DNA of 64,000 bases, taken from the NCBI RefSeq assembly GCF_018130065.1, contig NZ_JAFCME010000018.1:62001-126000 (forward strand), in the 5' to 3' direction. Under the pieces are notes generated by a model. The model searched no databases. It worked only from the letters and a program-made list of their open reading frames with translations, and was not told the DNA's origin. This document shows, one piece after another, positions 51,791-60,532 of the stretch. Source of the DNA: Bradyrhizobium sp. AUGA SZCCT0158. GTDB taxonomy: Bacteria; Pseudomonadota; Alphaproteobacteria; Rhizobiales; Xanthobacteraceae. The position numbers were made by a program, and so were the translations under genes. Positions within the stretch are counted from its first letter, which is position 1, and every line of letters starts with the position of its first letter.

Positions 51791-52668
51791 CGTTCGAGCG
51801 CAGAAATTGCCTTCATGTCGACACGCGGAGCAGGTTCGGGGTGGATCTCGTTTGCTGGCGTACCTCGGTCGGTCCAATCCGGCGGCAGTCCAATCCTCTC
51901 GCCGATCATGCCAACCAGTCCCGGCGCTCGCCCGAATGCTTCACAAGCCACCTCCTTCGGCGCGCCACCGAGCGAGGCCTGCAATCTGGCGATCGATGGC
52001 GGTGACGAAATTTTTCCGAACGGACTCTCGGCCGTGACCAGCAACTTCCCGAAATCGTCACCGAAGGCCGAAGCGAGATCATAGGCGTCCCCGTCGCTCG
52101 ACACGCGCGGTGAGCTGGTAAAGGAATTCGCGCCACGCGCCCAGATCATGGCGGCCTTTTGGCTGCCGTTACGATCACGGGCCTCGGCCTCCACGGCGAG
52201 GCTCCCGAGCCCGATCGGAAGCCGCGGGACGGGGATCGGTACACCAGGAGCAACGATCGACGGCACGACGCTCGCGACCTTGGAGACGCCGGCGGCGGTC
52301 GCATCGGTCGGCGCCACGTGGATGATCACCGCACGGACGCTCAGATCCGCCGTCTCCGCCGGTGCTACGATCCGGAAGCGCTCGCTCAGCGCAAGGCACA
52401 TGGCTCTGCTGACCGCATTCTTGATCAGCCTGCGCTGCTCGTCCGAGAAGGGCACGCGCGCGGCGGCTGCCGTGAGTGCGGTTGGCTCGATGCGGAGGGT
52501 CTTTGCCGCGAGAATCTCGGCTTTGCTGACCCGAACCTGCGACTTGGTCAGAAGCCCATCGGACGGGGTTAGATTGTCGTAGGACGCCAACGAGCCGGAC
52601 CGTTCCAGTTGTACGGCCGTGCAGCCCCCGGCCATCCAGCCTAACGCCGCGACTACGAGCCACCTCAT
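51787..52668 (-). CDS. DUF3313-like lipoprotein
   Basis: From the ATG at 52668 the protein is 293 aa. It has a lipoprotein signal ('MRWLVVAALGWMAGGC'; acylated Cys at residue 16). 'SGSLASYDNLTPSDGLLTKS' matches the start of DUF3313 proteins, and 'ADLSVRAVIIHVAPTDATAA' is the expected middle. The ATG overlaps the stop of the alpha/beta hydrolase by 4 bases, so the two are coupled. It is probably an outer-membrane lipoprotein; its function is not known. Confidence 0.82.
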   Translation of the reverse strand: MRWLVVAALGWMAGGCTAVQLERSGSLASYDNLTPSDGLLTKSQVRVSKAEILAAKTLRIEPTALTAAAARVPFSDEQRRLIKNAVSRAMCLALSERFRIVAPAETADLSVRAVIIHVAPTDATAAGVSKVASVVPSIVAPGVPIPVPRLPIGLGSLAVEAEARDRNGSQKAAMIWARGANSFTSSPRVSSDGDAYDLASAFGDDFGKLLVTAESPFGKISSPPSIARLQASLGGAPKEVACEAFGRAPGLVGMIGERIGLPPDWTDRGTPANEIHPEPAPRVDMKAISALER

Positions 52669-53825
52669 GGCGTGACCGGCAAGCCGATCGCTGAACCCTG
52701 CACCACCCGGCGGGAACGGGCGCTCGGAGCCGGCGAAAGTGCTGACCCGGGCGCGGACGCCAGAATAGGTTGCCATGACGCATTCCAACGCGTCAGCGTC
52801 GTGCCGTTGCCGTCGAAGGCCATATCGAGAAAAGCCAGCGTGAGCTCCGCCGTGGCGGCCTTCACTTTCGGGTTGAGAGCCGGACCGCCCGTGAACGAGC
52901 GATCTGTAAATATGCTGTGCGAGCCCCCTTCGAATACGGCGAGCAGCTTGCGCGGTGCGGCCATTGCGTCGAAGACGGCGAGCCGGTCGGCTGCGGGCGA
53001 GTAATACCCGGGAATTTGGATGACATCATTGGTGGCGGTCACATGCAGAGTGGGAACCGTGATTTTGCTCAGCACCGGAACCAGATCGGTTTCACCGTAG
53101 AACGGCGGCGCGGAGATCACGATCGCCGCGGCAAAGCGCGGGTCGCGGGCCTCGACCCACTGCCCTTCGCGCAGCACGCGCGCGCCGACGGCAAGAAGCG
53201 CCGTGTTCGCGCCATACGAATGACCAGCCGCCACGATGCGCCGACGGTCGATCTGGACGCCGTAGGGACCGACGCCGCCCAATAGCACGCGGTCCAGCGC
53301 GAAGCGCAAATCCCAGACCCGGGCAAGCGCCTCGCTCTCGTGAGCCGCTCGCTGCAAACGGTCGACGACGGTAAGGGGATTGCCGACCCAGAGCGACGAG
53401 TCGCTGCCCGCGTGCTGAACATGCAGGCTGGCAACGCCGCGCGCGGCCCAATACTTGCCGAGATAGCTATATCCCCGGCGGGAGCCGCCCATCCCGTGGG
53501 AGAACACAATGAGCGGCACGCGCGCTCCCGGCGCGATATTCGCGGGCCAGTGCAGGCGCGCGGGAATGGTCCGCGAACGCGTCGGGTCGACCCACTCGAA
53601 ATCAACGACGCGAAAAGCGGGCGCCACGGCCTCCGCTGCCGCGGGATTGGCCGGAACGGCGGCCGTGACGGCGACGGCGAGCAGCATGGCGCTGAGGCCC
53701 CGTCGCGTGACGGTGGCCGGCACGCCCTCGCCGGACCGTCGGGACCGCCAAGTTGTGCCGTCCTGACCGACTGCAGCGGACTGAACACGCCGCAACGATG
53801 CACCGCCGCCAATCCTGCTGTCCAT
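52665..53825 (-). CDS. Exported alpha/beta hydrolase (dienelactone hydrolase-like)
   Basis: From the ATG at 53825, with Shine-Dalgarno AAGGTGAGG, the protein is 386 aa. A basic region leads into a signal-like segment ('RRGLSAMLLAVAVTAAVPAN'), which resembles a Tat signal. The hydrolase core has 'VPLIVFSHGMGGSRRGYSYL' (oxyanion HGMGG), the nucleophile elbow 'IVAAGHSYGANTALL', and a late His in 'AVFEGGSHSIFTD'. It resembles platelet-activating-factor-acetylhydrolase-type lipases. It is divergent from the TetR gene, which probably represses it, and is followed by the lipoprotein gene. Confidence 0.87.
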   Translation of the reverse strand: MDSRIGGGASLRRVQSAAVGQDGTTWRSRRSGEGVPATVTRRGLSAMLLAVAVTAAVPANPAAAEAVAPAFRVVDFEWVDPTRSRTIPARLHWPANIAPGARVPLIVFSHGMGGSRRGYSYLGKYWAARGVASLHVQHAGSDSSLWVGNPLTVVDRLQRAAHESEALARVWDLRFALDRVLLGGVGPYGVQIDRRRIVAAGHSYGANTALLAVGARVLREGQWVEARDPRFAAAIVISAPPFYGETDLVPVLSKITVPTLHVTATNDVIQIPGYYSPAADRLAVFDAMAAPRKLLAVFEGGSHSIFTDRSFTGGPALNPKVKAATAELTLAFLDMAFDGNGTTLTRWNASWQPILASAPGSALSPAPSARSRRVVQGSAIGLPVTP

Positions 53826-53846
53826 GCTTGCCTCACCTTGAACACA

Positions 53847-53890
53847 ATTCGCACTGGGTGTAATATTGTAATTGCACTTAGTGTAATTTT
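53847..53890. promoter_or_regulatory. Probable TetR operator (two 21-bp direct repeats)
   Basis: ATTCGCACTGGGTGTAAT and AATTGCACTTAGTGTAAT are related units 23 bases apart. The second contains the near-palindrome TTGCACT-T-AGTGTAA (53872-53886). They fill the 96-base gap between the hydrolase and TetR starts. Confidence 0.6.
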
Positions 53891-53921
53891 GCAAGGAAAT
53901 ATATTCGTGCCACAAGAGGCC

Positions 53922-54524
53922 ATGGAGAGTTCGCCCCTCAAGCAGGAAGGCCTGCGAGAGCGGAAGCGGCGCGAGACGCTGCATCGCATCGCCGAGCAAG
54001 GCCTGAAACTGTTTCTGACCAACGGCTACGAGGCCACCACGCTCGATGCGATCGCGGAGGCCGCGGGGATCTCGCGGCGAACGTTCTTCTACTACTTCAA
54101 GTCCAAGGAAGAGATTCTGCTGGCGTGGCAGGACGGCGGTTTCAACGAGACCCTGCGAGCCGCCTTGCTGGAGCAATCGACCAAACAGTCCCCCCTCAAC
54201 GCCGTGAAGAGCGCCTTATTGGAGCTGACGTTGCGCTTTCAGGCCGATTACAAGCAAACCAGGGTGATCGAACGCCTGATGTGCGCGAACGAGTCGCTTC
54301 GCATCCGACACCAGGCGAAATATGTAGAGAAGGAACAAGCGGTATTCGACGCGCTCTGCCAGATGTGGCCGCAGCCCAAGCGGCAGCCTGCGCTCCGCGT
54401 CGTCGCGATGATGTCGATCGGAGCACTACGTCTCGCGATCGATAATTGGAACCGCGAGGAGGGAAAGCGACCTATCGCCGCTTACCTCAAAGAGGCTTTC
54501 GCCGACCTGAAGTCGGAGATTTGA
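53922..54524 (+). CDS. TetR-family transcriptional regulator
   Basis: The 200-aa protein has the N-terminal TetR helix-turn-helix: 'RRETLHRIAEQGLKLFLTNG', 'YEATTLDAIAEAAGISRRTF' and 'FYYFKSKEEILLAW'. The C-terminal ligand domain resembles MftR/AcrR-type regulators. A GTG at 53907, with AAGGA 10 bases upstream, is an alternative start. It is divergent from the hydrolase-lipoprotein operon, with repeated operator-like sites between. Confidence 0.93.
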   Translation: MESSPLKQEGLRERKRRETLHRIAEQGLKLFLTNGYEATTLDAIAEAAGISRRTFFYYFKSKEEILLAWQDGGFNETLRAALLEQSTKQSPLNAVKSALLELTLRFQADYKQTRVIERLMCANESLRIRHQAKYVEKEQAVFDALCQMWPQPKRQPALRVVAMMSIGALRLAIDNWNREEGKRPIAAYLKEAFADLKSEI

Positions 54525-54601
54525 AGCCCTTTGGCCGAACGGCCACCGCTACAGCCTTTTTCCGTTCCGATGGAATCGGAACGGAGCTTTAGATTCTTGT
54601 T

Positions 54602-54653
54602 TTGACGCGTTTTCTTCACGCGAACCGGTGTCTACTTCGCTGGAAAACGCTCT
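54602..54653. repeat. GACGCGTTTTCTTCACGCG-type palindromic repeat
   Basis: TTGACGCGTTTTCTTCACGC, then GAACCGGT, then CTACTTCGCTGGAAAACGCT make an imperfect hairpin of about 52 bases. The interrupted copy at 45122 shows it is a dispersed element. It overlaps the last bases of the DUF2147 gene. Confidence 0.7.
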
Positions 54654-55269
54654 AACGCGCGGGGGCCGGCGCTCCAGGTGGCGGCGCGAGCGCCGGCGTC
54701 GTCGCCTTCTTTGGGGCGGGCGCTTTCGGAGCAGGCTGCTTCATCGCCGCCGCCTGTGCCGGCAGGTATTTCGCGATGATGGCGGGGTCGAGCGTTGCTA
54801 TCGAAGTATCCGGCAGCCGGGTCCAGACCTCGTCCCTGCCCAATAACGAGAAGCCGAGATAGCCGCGCATGGTCAACGTCTGTCCGTCGGGACTGAGCGT
54901 CATCTTGGCTTTGTAGATCTTGCCGTCGCGCGGATCGAGCACATTGCCGTTCTCGTATTTCAGTCCGTCGCGTTTCATGTCGCGAATGAACGAGAGCCCG
55001 AGCCACGGCTGATCTTTTCGATCGTCGGTGCATTTTGAGCAGACCGGATTGGGAGCATCGCCTGGCTCAGGAAAAAGCTTGGCAAACGCGCCTTCATAGA
55101 GGCCGTCGCGATCGACCACCAGAAACCATCCGACCGGCTTGCCCTTCTCGACCTTTTGCCACAGCCCGGCGGCTGACGGCTCCGCCGTTTGCGCAGCAAG
55201 TTCGCAAACGAACGCAAAGCCCATCACGATCGGCAATATCAGTCGAATCAAGGAAAGCGCATTTCGCAT
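54652..55269 (-). CDS. DUF2147 exported protein
   Basis: From the ATG at 55269 the protein is 205 aa with a Sec signal ('LSLIRLILPIVMGFAFVCEL', ending 'AAQTA'). The DUF2147 core is clear: 'AAGLWQKVEKGKPVGWFLVV', 'DRKDQPWLGLSFIRDMKRDG', 'YENGNVLDPRDGKIYKAKMT' and 'LTMRGYLGFSLLGRDEVWTR'. A Pro/Ala/Lys-rich tail ends the protein. It is probably periplasmic; function unknown. In-frame starts at 55275 (ATG) and 55278 (GTG) are possible. Confidence 0.88.
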   Translation of the reverse strand: MRNALSLIRLILPIVMGFAFVCELAAQTAEPSAAGLWQKVEKGKPVGWFLVVDRDGLYEGAFAKLFPEPGDAPNPVCSKCTDDRKDQPWLGLSFIRDMKRDGLKYENGNVLDPRDGKIYKAKMTLSPDGQTLTMRGYLGFSLLGRDEVWTRLPDTSIATLDPAIIAKYLPAQAAAMKQPAPKAPAPKKATTPALAPPPGAPAPAR

Positions 55270-55450
55270 CGTCATCACCTGACTTATTCACAAAATGAAT
55301 GGCCGCAGACTAAGGCCATTTCGCGGACGGTTCCAGTGCCTGGACGGACGAACGCGAGACCGCGGCGAACGAGCCGCGGCCATTCGGTCATATTTTCGTT
55401 GGAATCATCGCCAGCAAGAGCCAGGAACCGGCTCGATACGCAAACCGGCT

Positions 55451-56749
55451 TCAATGGCCTCCGCACTTGTTGGTCTTGGTGTTGTAGTTGCCGCACTTCC
55501 TGCCAACCCAGTCGCCGATCAGGTCCCTGGAGCCCTCGAGTTCGTTCGACCACGCATCGCCGGCCACCAAGCCCGGGGCCTTCCACACCACGTCGAACTG
55601 ACCATTGATTTTGACTTCACCAATGAACACCGGCTTGGTGATGTGATGGTTCGGAAGCATCTTCGCGATGCCGCCGGTCAGATTTGGAGTTTCGATGCCC
55701 GGCAGCGCGTCGATCACCTTGTCCGGATCGGTCGACTTCACCTTCTCAACCGCCTTCACCCACATGTTGAAGCCGATATAGGTGGCTTCCATCGGATCGT
55801 TGGTGTCGCGCTTCGGATTCTTGGTATAGGCCTGCCAGGCCTTGATGAACTTCTCGTTGGCCGGATCCTTGATCGACTGGAAGTAGTTCCAGGCGGCCAG
55901 ATGACCGAGCAGTGGCCTGGTGTCGATGCCGGCGAGTTCTTCTTCGCCGACCGAGAACGCGACAACCGGAATGTCGCTCGCCTTGATGCCCTGGTTGCCG
56001 AGTTCCTTGTAGAAGGGAACGTTGGCGTCGCCGTTGATGGTGGAAACGACGGCGGTCTTCTTGCCGGCCGAGCCGAACTTCTTGATGTCGGCCACGATCG
56101 TCCGCCAGTTCGAATGACCGAACGGCGTGTAATTGATCATGATATCTTCCTGCGCAACGCCTTTCGACTTCAAGTAGGCTTCGAGGATCCTGTTGGTGGT
56201 GCGCGGATAGACGTAGTCGGTGCCGGCCAGCACCCAGCGCTGCACCTTCTCGTGCTTCATCAGATAGTCGACCGCGGGGATCGCCTGCTGGTTCGGCGCC
56301 GCCCCGGTGTAGAACACGTTGCGCTCGCTCTCTTCTCCCTCGTACTGCACGGGGTAGAACAGGATCGAGTTCAGCTCCTTGAACACCGGGAGCACCGACT
56401 TGCGCGACACCGAGGTCCAGCAGCCGAATACGACGGCGACCTTGTTCTTGGTGATCAGCTCGCGGGCCTTTTCCGCGAACAGCGGCCAGTTCGACGCCGG
56501 GTCGACCACGACCGCCTCGAGCTTCCTGCCGAGTAAGCCGCCCTTCTTGTTCTGCTCGTCGACCAGGAAGAGGACGGTGTCCTTCAGCGTGGTTTCACTG
56601 ATGGCCATGGTGCCGGAGAGCGAATGCAGGACGCCGACCTTGATGGTGTCGTCCGAACTCTCGCTACCGACGGCGCTACCCGCCGGCAGCAGGAAGCACA
56701 AAAACAAGATGACCGCGCACCGCCTCACTCGGTTCGACCAACGTTTCAC
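55451..56749 (-). CDS. urtA: Urea ABC transporter substrate-binding protein UrtA
   Basis: The 432-aa protein starts at a GTG with Shine-Dalgarno GGAGAG and has a Sec signal ('CAVILFLCFLLPAGSAVGSE'). UrtA/FmdD family blocks are strong: 'IKVGVLHSLSGTMAISETTL', 'VFGCWTSVSRKSVLPVFKEL', 'LFYPVQYEGEESERNVFYTG' and 'PNQQAIPAVDYL'. It binds urea or short amides in the periplasm. No urtBCDE genes lie on either side in the window, so it is an orphan receptor or displaced paralogue. Confidence 0.93.
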   Translation of the reverse strand: MKRWSNRVRRCAVILFLCFLLPAGSAVGSESSDDTIKVGVLHSLSGTMAISETTLKDTVLFLVDEQNKKGGLLGRKLEAVVVDPASNWPLFAEKARELITKNKVAVVFGCWTSVSRKSVLPVFKELNSILFYPVQYEGEESERNVFYTGAAPNQQAIPAVDYLMKHEKVQRWVLAGTDYVYPRTTNRILEAYLKSKGVAQEDIMINYTPFGHSNWRTIVADIKKFGSAGKKTAVVSTINGDANVPFYKELGNQGIKASDIPVVAFSVGEEELAGIDTRPLLGHLAAWNYFQSIKDPANEKFIKAWQAYTKNPKRDTNDPMEATYIGFNMWVKAVEKVKSTDPDKVIDALPGIETPNLTGGIAKMLPNHHITKPVFIGEVKINGQFDVVWKAPGLVAGDAWSNELEGSRDLIGDWVGRKCGNYNTKTNKCGGH

Positions 56750-56842
56750 GGTGCTCTCCGAATGGGACAGCTCAGGGGGCGCTGCTGTAAAAGAACGTCA
56801 GTCGAACTCTCAGTCAAATACTTTCGTTAGATGCGCCGGCTG

Positions 56843-57871
56843 TCAGTTGACGCCGAGCTTCTTCTGCAGGCTCGATGACGAGGTCGTGTACTGGAAGACG
56901 AGGCGCTTGTCCGGATAGACGTAGCGATGCGCCTTCTGCGCCATCAGCGCGCCCTCGTGGAATCCGCTCAGGATCAGCTTCAGCTTGCCCGGATAGGTAT
57001 TGATGTCGCCGATCGCAAATATGCCTGACACATTGGTTTCGAAGGCGGCGGTTTCGACCGGCACCAGATTGTTCTCGAGCGCAACGCCCCAGTTCGCAAC
57101 CGGTCCGAGCTTCATGGTCAGCCCGAAGAACGGCAGCATGGTATCGCACTCGACCTTCGAGACCGCGTTGTCGTTGCCTTTCATCATGGCGCCCGAGAGC
57201 TTGCCGCCCTCGCCTTCAAGCGAGGTGACCTGACCGATCTTCAGGTCCATTTTTCCGGAAGCCACCAGTGCACGCATCTGTTCGACGCTGTGTGGAGCGG
57301 CGCGGAAATCATCGCGCCGATGCAGCAGCGTCACGTGCTTGGCAATGGGGTGCAGATTGAGCGTCCAGTCGAGTGCGGAATCGCCGCCGCCGACAATCAG
57401 GATATTCTTGTCGCGGAACTGCTCCATCTTGCGCACCGCGTAGAACACCGAGGTGCCCTCATAGGCCTCGATGCCCGGCACCGGCGGGCGCTTGGGCTGG
57501 AACGAGCCGCCGCCCGCGGAGATCACGACCACCTTGCATTCGAACACCTGGCCGGCGTCGGTGGTGACGCGAAAGAGAGGATCGCCGATCTTCTCGATCG
57601 TCTCCACCATCTCGTTGAGGTGAAAGGTCGGATTGAACGGCTTGATCTGCTCCAGCAGCGCGTCGGTGAGGCCCTGGCCGGTGACAAAGGGAATGCCGGG
57701 AATGTCGTAGATCGGTTTTTCCGGATAGAGCTCGGCGCACTGGCCGCCGATCTTGTCGAGGATGTCGACCAGATGCGTCTTCATATCGAGGAGGCCCAAT
57801 TCGAACACGGCGAACAGTCCGCAAGGACCTGCACCAATAATCAGCACATCGGTTTTGATCGCTTCGCTCAT
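56843..57871 (-). CDS. Ferredoxin--NADP+ reductase (thioredoxin-reductase-like type)
   Basis: The 342-aa flavoprotein has two Rossmann motifs: FAD 'VLIIGAGPCGLFAVFELGLL' and NADPH 'NILIVGGGDSALDWTLNLHP', plus 'VSGIFAIGDINTYPGKLKLI' near the end. The redox CxxC of thioredoxin reductase is absent, which fits the FNR type of Rhodopseudomonas palustris and Bacillus. The C-terminal extension 'RLVFQYTTSSSSLQKKLGVN' is typical. It transfers electrons between NADPH and ferredoxin; a 2Fe-2S ferredoxin gene lies 1.8 kb away. Confidence 0.93.
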   Translation of the reverse strand: MSEAIKTDVLIIGAGPCGLFAVFELGLLDMKTHLVDILDKIGGQCAELYPEKPIYDIPGIPFVTGQGLTDALLEQIKPFNPTFHLNEMVETIEKIGDPLFRVTTDAGQVFECKVVVISAGGGSFQPKRPPVPGIEAYEGTSVFYAVRKMEQFRDKNILIVGGGDSALDWTLNLHPIAKHVTLLHRRDDFRAAPHSVEQMRALVASGKMDLKIGQVTSLEGEGGKLSGAMMKGNDNAVSKVECDTMLPFFGLTMKLGPVANWGVALENNLVPVETAAFETNVSGIFAIGDINTYPGKLKLILSGFHEGALMAQKAHRYVYPDKRLVFQYTTSSSSLQKKLGVN

Positions 57872-58050
57872 CTCAGCTTCTTTTCGGTTGGACCGCGCCG
57901 ATGGCCTGGGCGGCGCTTCTGGGGCAGCGTCTGTCTAGCCAACGCCGGTGGAACAGGAAAGCCATAATATGGCAGGTGGCCTTCGCCTCAACCCCTTGCC
58001 GGAGCAGGATAACTGGGCTGTAACAACGTGAAACGTTCGGAGACCGCCCC

Positions 58051-58506
58051 GTGAACGCCCCTGCCCGCCTCGATTCAACGCCGCGCCTGGAGGATTTCCC
58101 CTACCGGCTGACCGACAATGTGCGTTTCGCCGACCTCGACCCCAACCAGCACGTCAACAACGCGGTCTATGCGACCTATTTCGAAACCGGCCGCGTCACG
58201 CTGATGAAGGACCGCAGCTATGGGCTGATGCCGGACGGCGTCAGCTGGATCATGGTCCGGCTCGACATCCATTTTCGCGCCGAGCTGCGCTGGCCGGGCA
58301 CCATCGAGATGGGGCTCGGGGTCGTGAAATTCGGCCGCACCTCCGTGACCTTCGATCAGGTGGTGTTCTCCGAAGGCACATGCGTCGCCTCGGCGCAATC
58401 GATATCGGTGCTGCTCAATGAGGCGACACGAAAGCCGACACCGCTGACCGAGGAGATCATCGGAAACTTCCAGCGCTGGCTGCGGCGCGGAATGGACGGA
58501 CGATAA
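58051..58506 (+). CDS. 4HBT-family acyl-CoA thioesterase
   Basis: The 151-aa hotdog protein starts at GTG. The thioesterase motif 'VRFADLDPNQHVNNAVYATY' carries the catalytic Asp, and 'FRAELRWPGTIEMGLGVVKF' and 'GRTSVTFDQVVFSEG' follow. It hydrolyses acyl-CoA or aryl-CoA. Its stop overlaps the ATG of the hydrolase by one base (TAATG). Confidence 0.9.
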   Translation: MNAPARLDSTPRLEDFPYRLTDNVRFADLDPNQHVNNAVYATYFETGRVTLMKDRSYGLMPDGVSWIMVRLDIHFRAELRWPGTIEMGLGVVKFGRTSVTFDQVVFSEGTCVASAQSISVLLNEATRKPTPLTEEIIGNFQRWLRRGMDGR

Positions 58507-59612
58507 TGCGCGCCGCGCTGCTGGCGGTGTTGATCGTCTCCGCGACGATAAAGCCCGCCGCGGCCGATGGATACCATCGCGAGGATTTGCGCATTCCGAT
58601 GGCGGCTGCGGAAACGGTGGGCCTTGAGGCAATGCTGGTGCGGCCCTCGGGCAGCGGACGCTATCCACTGGCGCTGATCAGCCACGGCGCACCGCGCGAT
58701 CACACCGCGCGAGCCGACATGTCGCCGTATGGCATGTACCGGCAGGCGATCGAATTCGCGCGGCGCGGTTTCGCAGCGCTGGTCGTGATGCGGCGAGGCT
58801 ATGGCGAGTCCGGCGGCCGATATGCCGAGAGCAACGGTCGCTGCGCCAATCGTGATTATTTGCGATCGGCCCGGGCGTCTGCCGAAGATTTGGCCGCCGC
58901 GATCCGCGCCATGCAGGACCGCACCGACGTTTCCATAAGCGGCATGATCGCGGTCGGCTCCTCGGCGGGCGGCTTTGCCAGCATCGCGCTCGCCGCCACT
59001 GCGCCGCCCGGACTCGTCGCCGCGATCAGCTTCGCCGGCGGGCGCGGTTCACGTGCCGATGACGATGTCTGCGACGAGGCGGCACTGGTGCGGGCATTTG
59101 CGGCGCTCGGCCGGACGTCGCGAATTCCGACGCTGTGGATCTATGCGGAGAACGACAAGTTCTTTCGCCCCGACCTCGCGCACCGGATGCACGCGGCGTT
59201 CACCGGCGCCGGTGGCCGCGCCGAATTGATCGACGCCCCTGCGTTCCGCGACGACGGCCACACGCTGTTCTCGAGGGGCATTGCGCTATGGACCCCGATG
59301 GTCGATCGCTTCCTGCACGAGCAGAACCTGGGAACGCGGGAACTGGCCGCAGCACCGCTTCCGGCAGCGCTTTCGCCGCCGCCCCGCTTGGGTGAAAAAG
59401 GCCGCTCAGCCTTTGCAGATTATTTGTCCGCGAGCCCTCACAAGGCATTTGCGGTGTCCCCGACCGGCGGCTTTGGCTACCGTGCCGGGCAGCGGTCCGC
59501 CGTCGCGGCGCAGGACGCGGCCCTTGCCGCATGCGCAAAGGCTGCCGCCGACTGCGCGGTTTATGCGGTCGATGAGGGACTGGTCGAAAGGGAGCGCGCC
59601 GGGGCGCGCTGA
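58506..59612 (+). CDS. Exported dienelactone hydrolase-like enzyme with a C-terminal extra domain
   Basis: The 368-aa protein has a short signal ('AALLAVLIVSATIKPAAADG'). The alpha/beta hydrolase core shows 'LALISHGAPRDHTARADM', the nucleophile elbow 'IAVGSSAGGFASIALAA' and 'LWIYAENDKFFRPDLAHRMH'. The last 70 residues form a separate unit with paired Cys ('FADYLSASPHKAFAVSPTGG', 'AALAACAKAAADCAVYAVDE'), like the domain that is often found alone in Bradyrhizobium periplasmic proteins. It is coupled to the thioesterase. Confidence 0.85.
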   Translation: MRAALLAVLIVSATIKPAAADGYHREDLRIPMAAAETVGLEAMLVRPSGSGRYPLALISHGAPRDHTARADMSPYGMYRQAIEFARRGFAALVVMRRGYGESGGRYAESNGRCANRDYLRSARASAEDLAAAIRAMQDRTDVSISGMIAVGSSAGGFASIALAATAPPGLVAAISFAGGRGSRADDDVCDEAALVRAFAALGRTSRIPTLWIYAENDKFFRPDLAHRMHAAFTGAGGRAELIDAPAFRDDGHTLFSRGIALWTPMVDRFLHEQNLGTRELAAAPLPAALSPPPRLGEKGRSAFADYLSASPHKAFAVSPTGGFGYRAGQRSAVAAQDAALAACAKAAADCAVYAVDEGLVERERAGAR

Positions 59613-59638
59613 ACCATCCGGCGGAGCCGGACGAGGTT

Positions 59639-59959
59639 CTACGCCTGCCGTTCCGGCGTGGAGACCACGAGGCCGTCGAGTTCGTCGGAGACCTTGATCT
59701 GGCACGACAGGCGCGAATTCGGCCGTACGTCGAAGCCGAAATCCAGCATGTCCTCTTCCATCGGCGTGGGCGAGCCGACCTTCTCGCGCCATTCTTCCTC
59801 GACATAGACGTGGCAGGTCGCGCAGGCGCAGGCCCCGCCGCATTCGGCTTCGATGCCCGGAATGGCGTTGCGGATCGCGGCTTCCATCACGGTCGCGCCG
59901 TTTTCGACTTCAATGGTTCGTTTTTCGCCGGAATGGTCGACAAAGTGGATTTTGGCCAT
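59639..59959 (-). CDS. Adrenodoxin-type 2Fe-2S ferredoxin
   Basis: The 106-aa protein has the four cluster ligands in 'AECGGACACATCHVYV' (C-x5-C-x2-C) and 'RLSCQIKVSDELDGL'. The pattern fits the adrenodoxin/putidaredoxin group (FdxB, rhodocoxin), which feeds cytochromes P450 or Fe-S assembly. It is a single gene. The ferredoxin-NADP reductase upstream is a possible partner. Confidence 0.95.
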   Translation of the reverse strand: MAKIHFVDHSGEKRTIEVENGATVMEAAIRNAIPGIEAECGGACACATCHVYVEEEWREKVGSPTPMEEDMLDFGFDVRPNSRLSCQIKVSDELDGLVVSTPERQA

Positions 59960-60100
59960 GATCGCTCGTGCTGCCGGTATACGGTAGGAGGGTCCCCGGC
60001 AGTCCTATAACGGGTCGATCCGCACAGCGCCAGCGGTCGGAACGAAAACCTAAGGGGCTAATTTGGCGGGGTTTTGGCGGGCGTCAGACGCAGGCCCGCG

Positions 60101-60478
60101 TCAGGACCGGCGCAGAATCGCCTCGATCGCCGCCCGCGCCCGCGCAATGGCCTCGTCGAGTTCGGCAACAAGGCGGGACGGATCGGCGCCATCGGCAAGA
60201 ACCGCCTCCAGCCGGGCGGCGGTTTCCGCCACACCGAAGGCGCCGATCGCGCGGGCCGAGCCCTTCAGCGTATGGGCCAGCGCATCGGCATCTGCCGGCA
60301 CGGTGGCAAGCATGGCCATCAGCTTGGCCGACTGGGCCGCGAACATCGCCAGCACCTCCTGTTCGAGGCCGGCATCGTCAAGCGTCATGCGCTTAAGGTG
60401 TTCGAAATCGATCGGACCGTCATCGGGAGCGAGCGGCGGCGATGGCATCCATTGTATCCGTTCAAGGTGAAGCGGCAT
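60101..60478 (-). CDS. Hpt-domain phosphotransfer protein
   Basis: From the ATG at 60478 the protein is 125 aa. The phosphoacceptor motif 'ALAHTLKGSARAIGAFGVAE' is intact within a four-helix bundle; 'FEHLKRMTLDDAGLEQEVLA' is the N-terminal Hpt helix. No kinase domain is present, so it should shuttle phosphate between a hybrid kinase and a response regulator. A GTG at 60532 is an alternative start. It is divergent from the giant polar protein, with CtrA-like boxes between. Confidence 0.88.
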   Translation of the reverse strand: MPLHLERIQWMPSPPLAPDDGPIDFEHLKRMTLDDAGLEQEVLAMFAAQSAKLMAMLATVPADADALAHTLKGSARAIGAFGVAETAARLEAVLADGADPSRLVAELDEAIARARAAIEAILRRS

Positions 60479-60532
60479 GGCCTGACCCACATCTCCCCGC
60501 CGGACCGATCCAGGCAGGGCCGTTTTGGCCAC

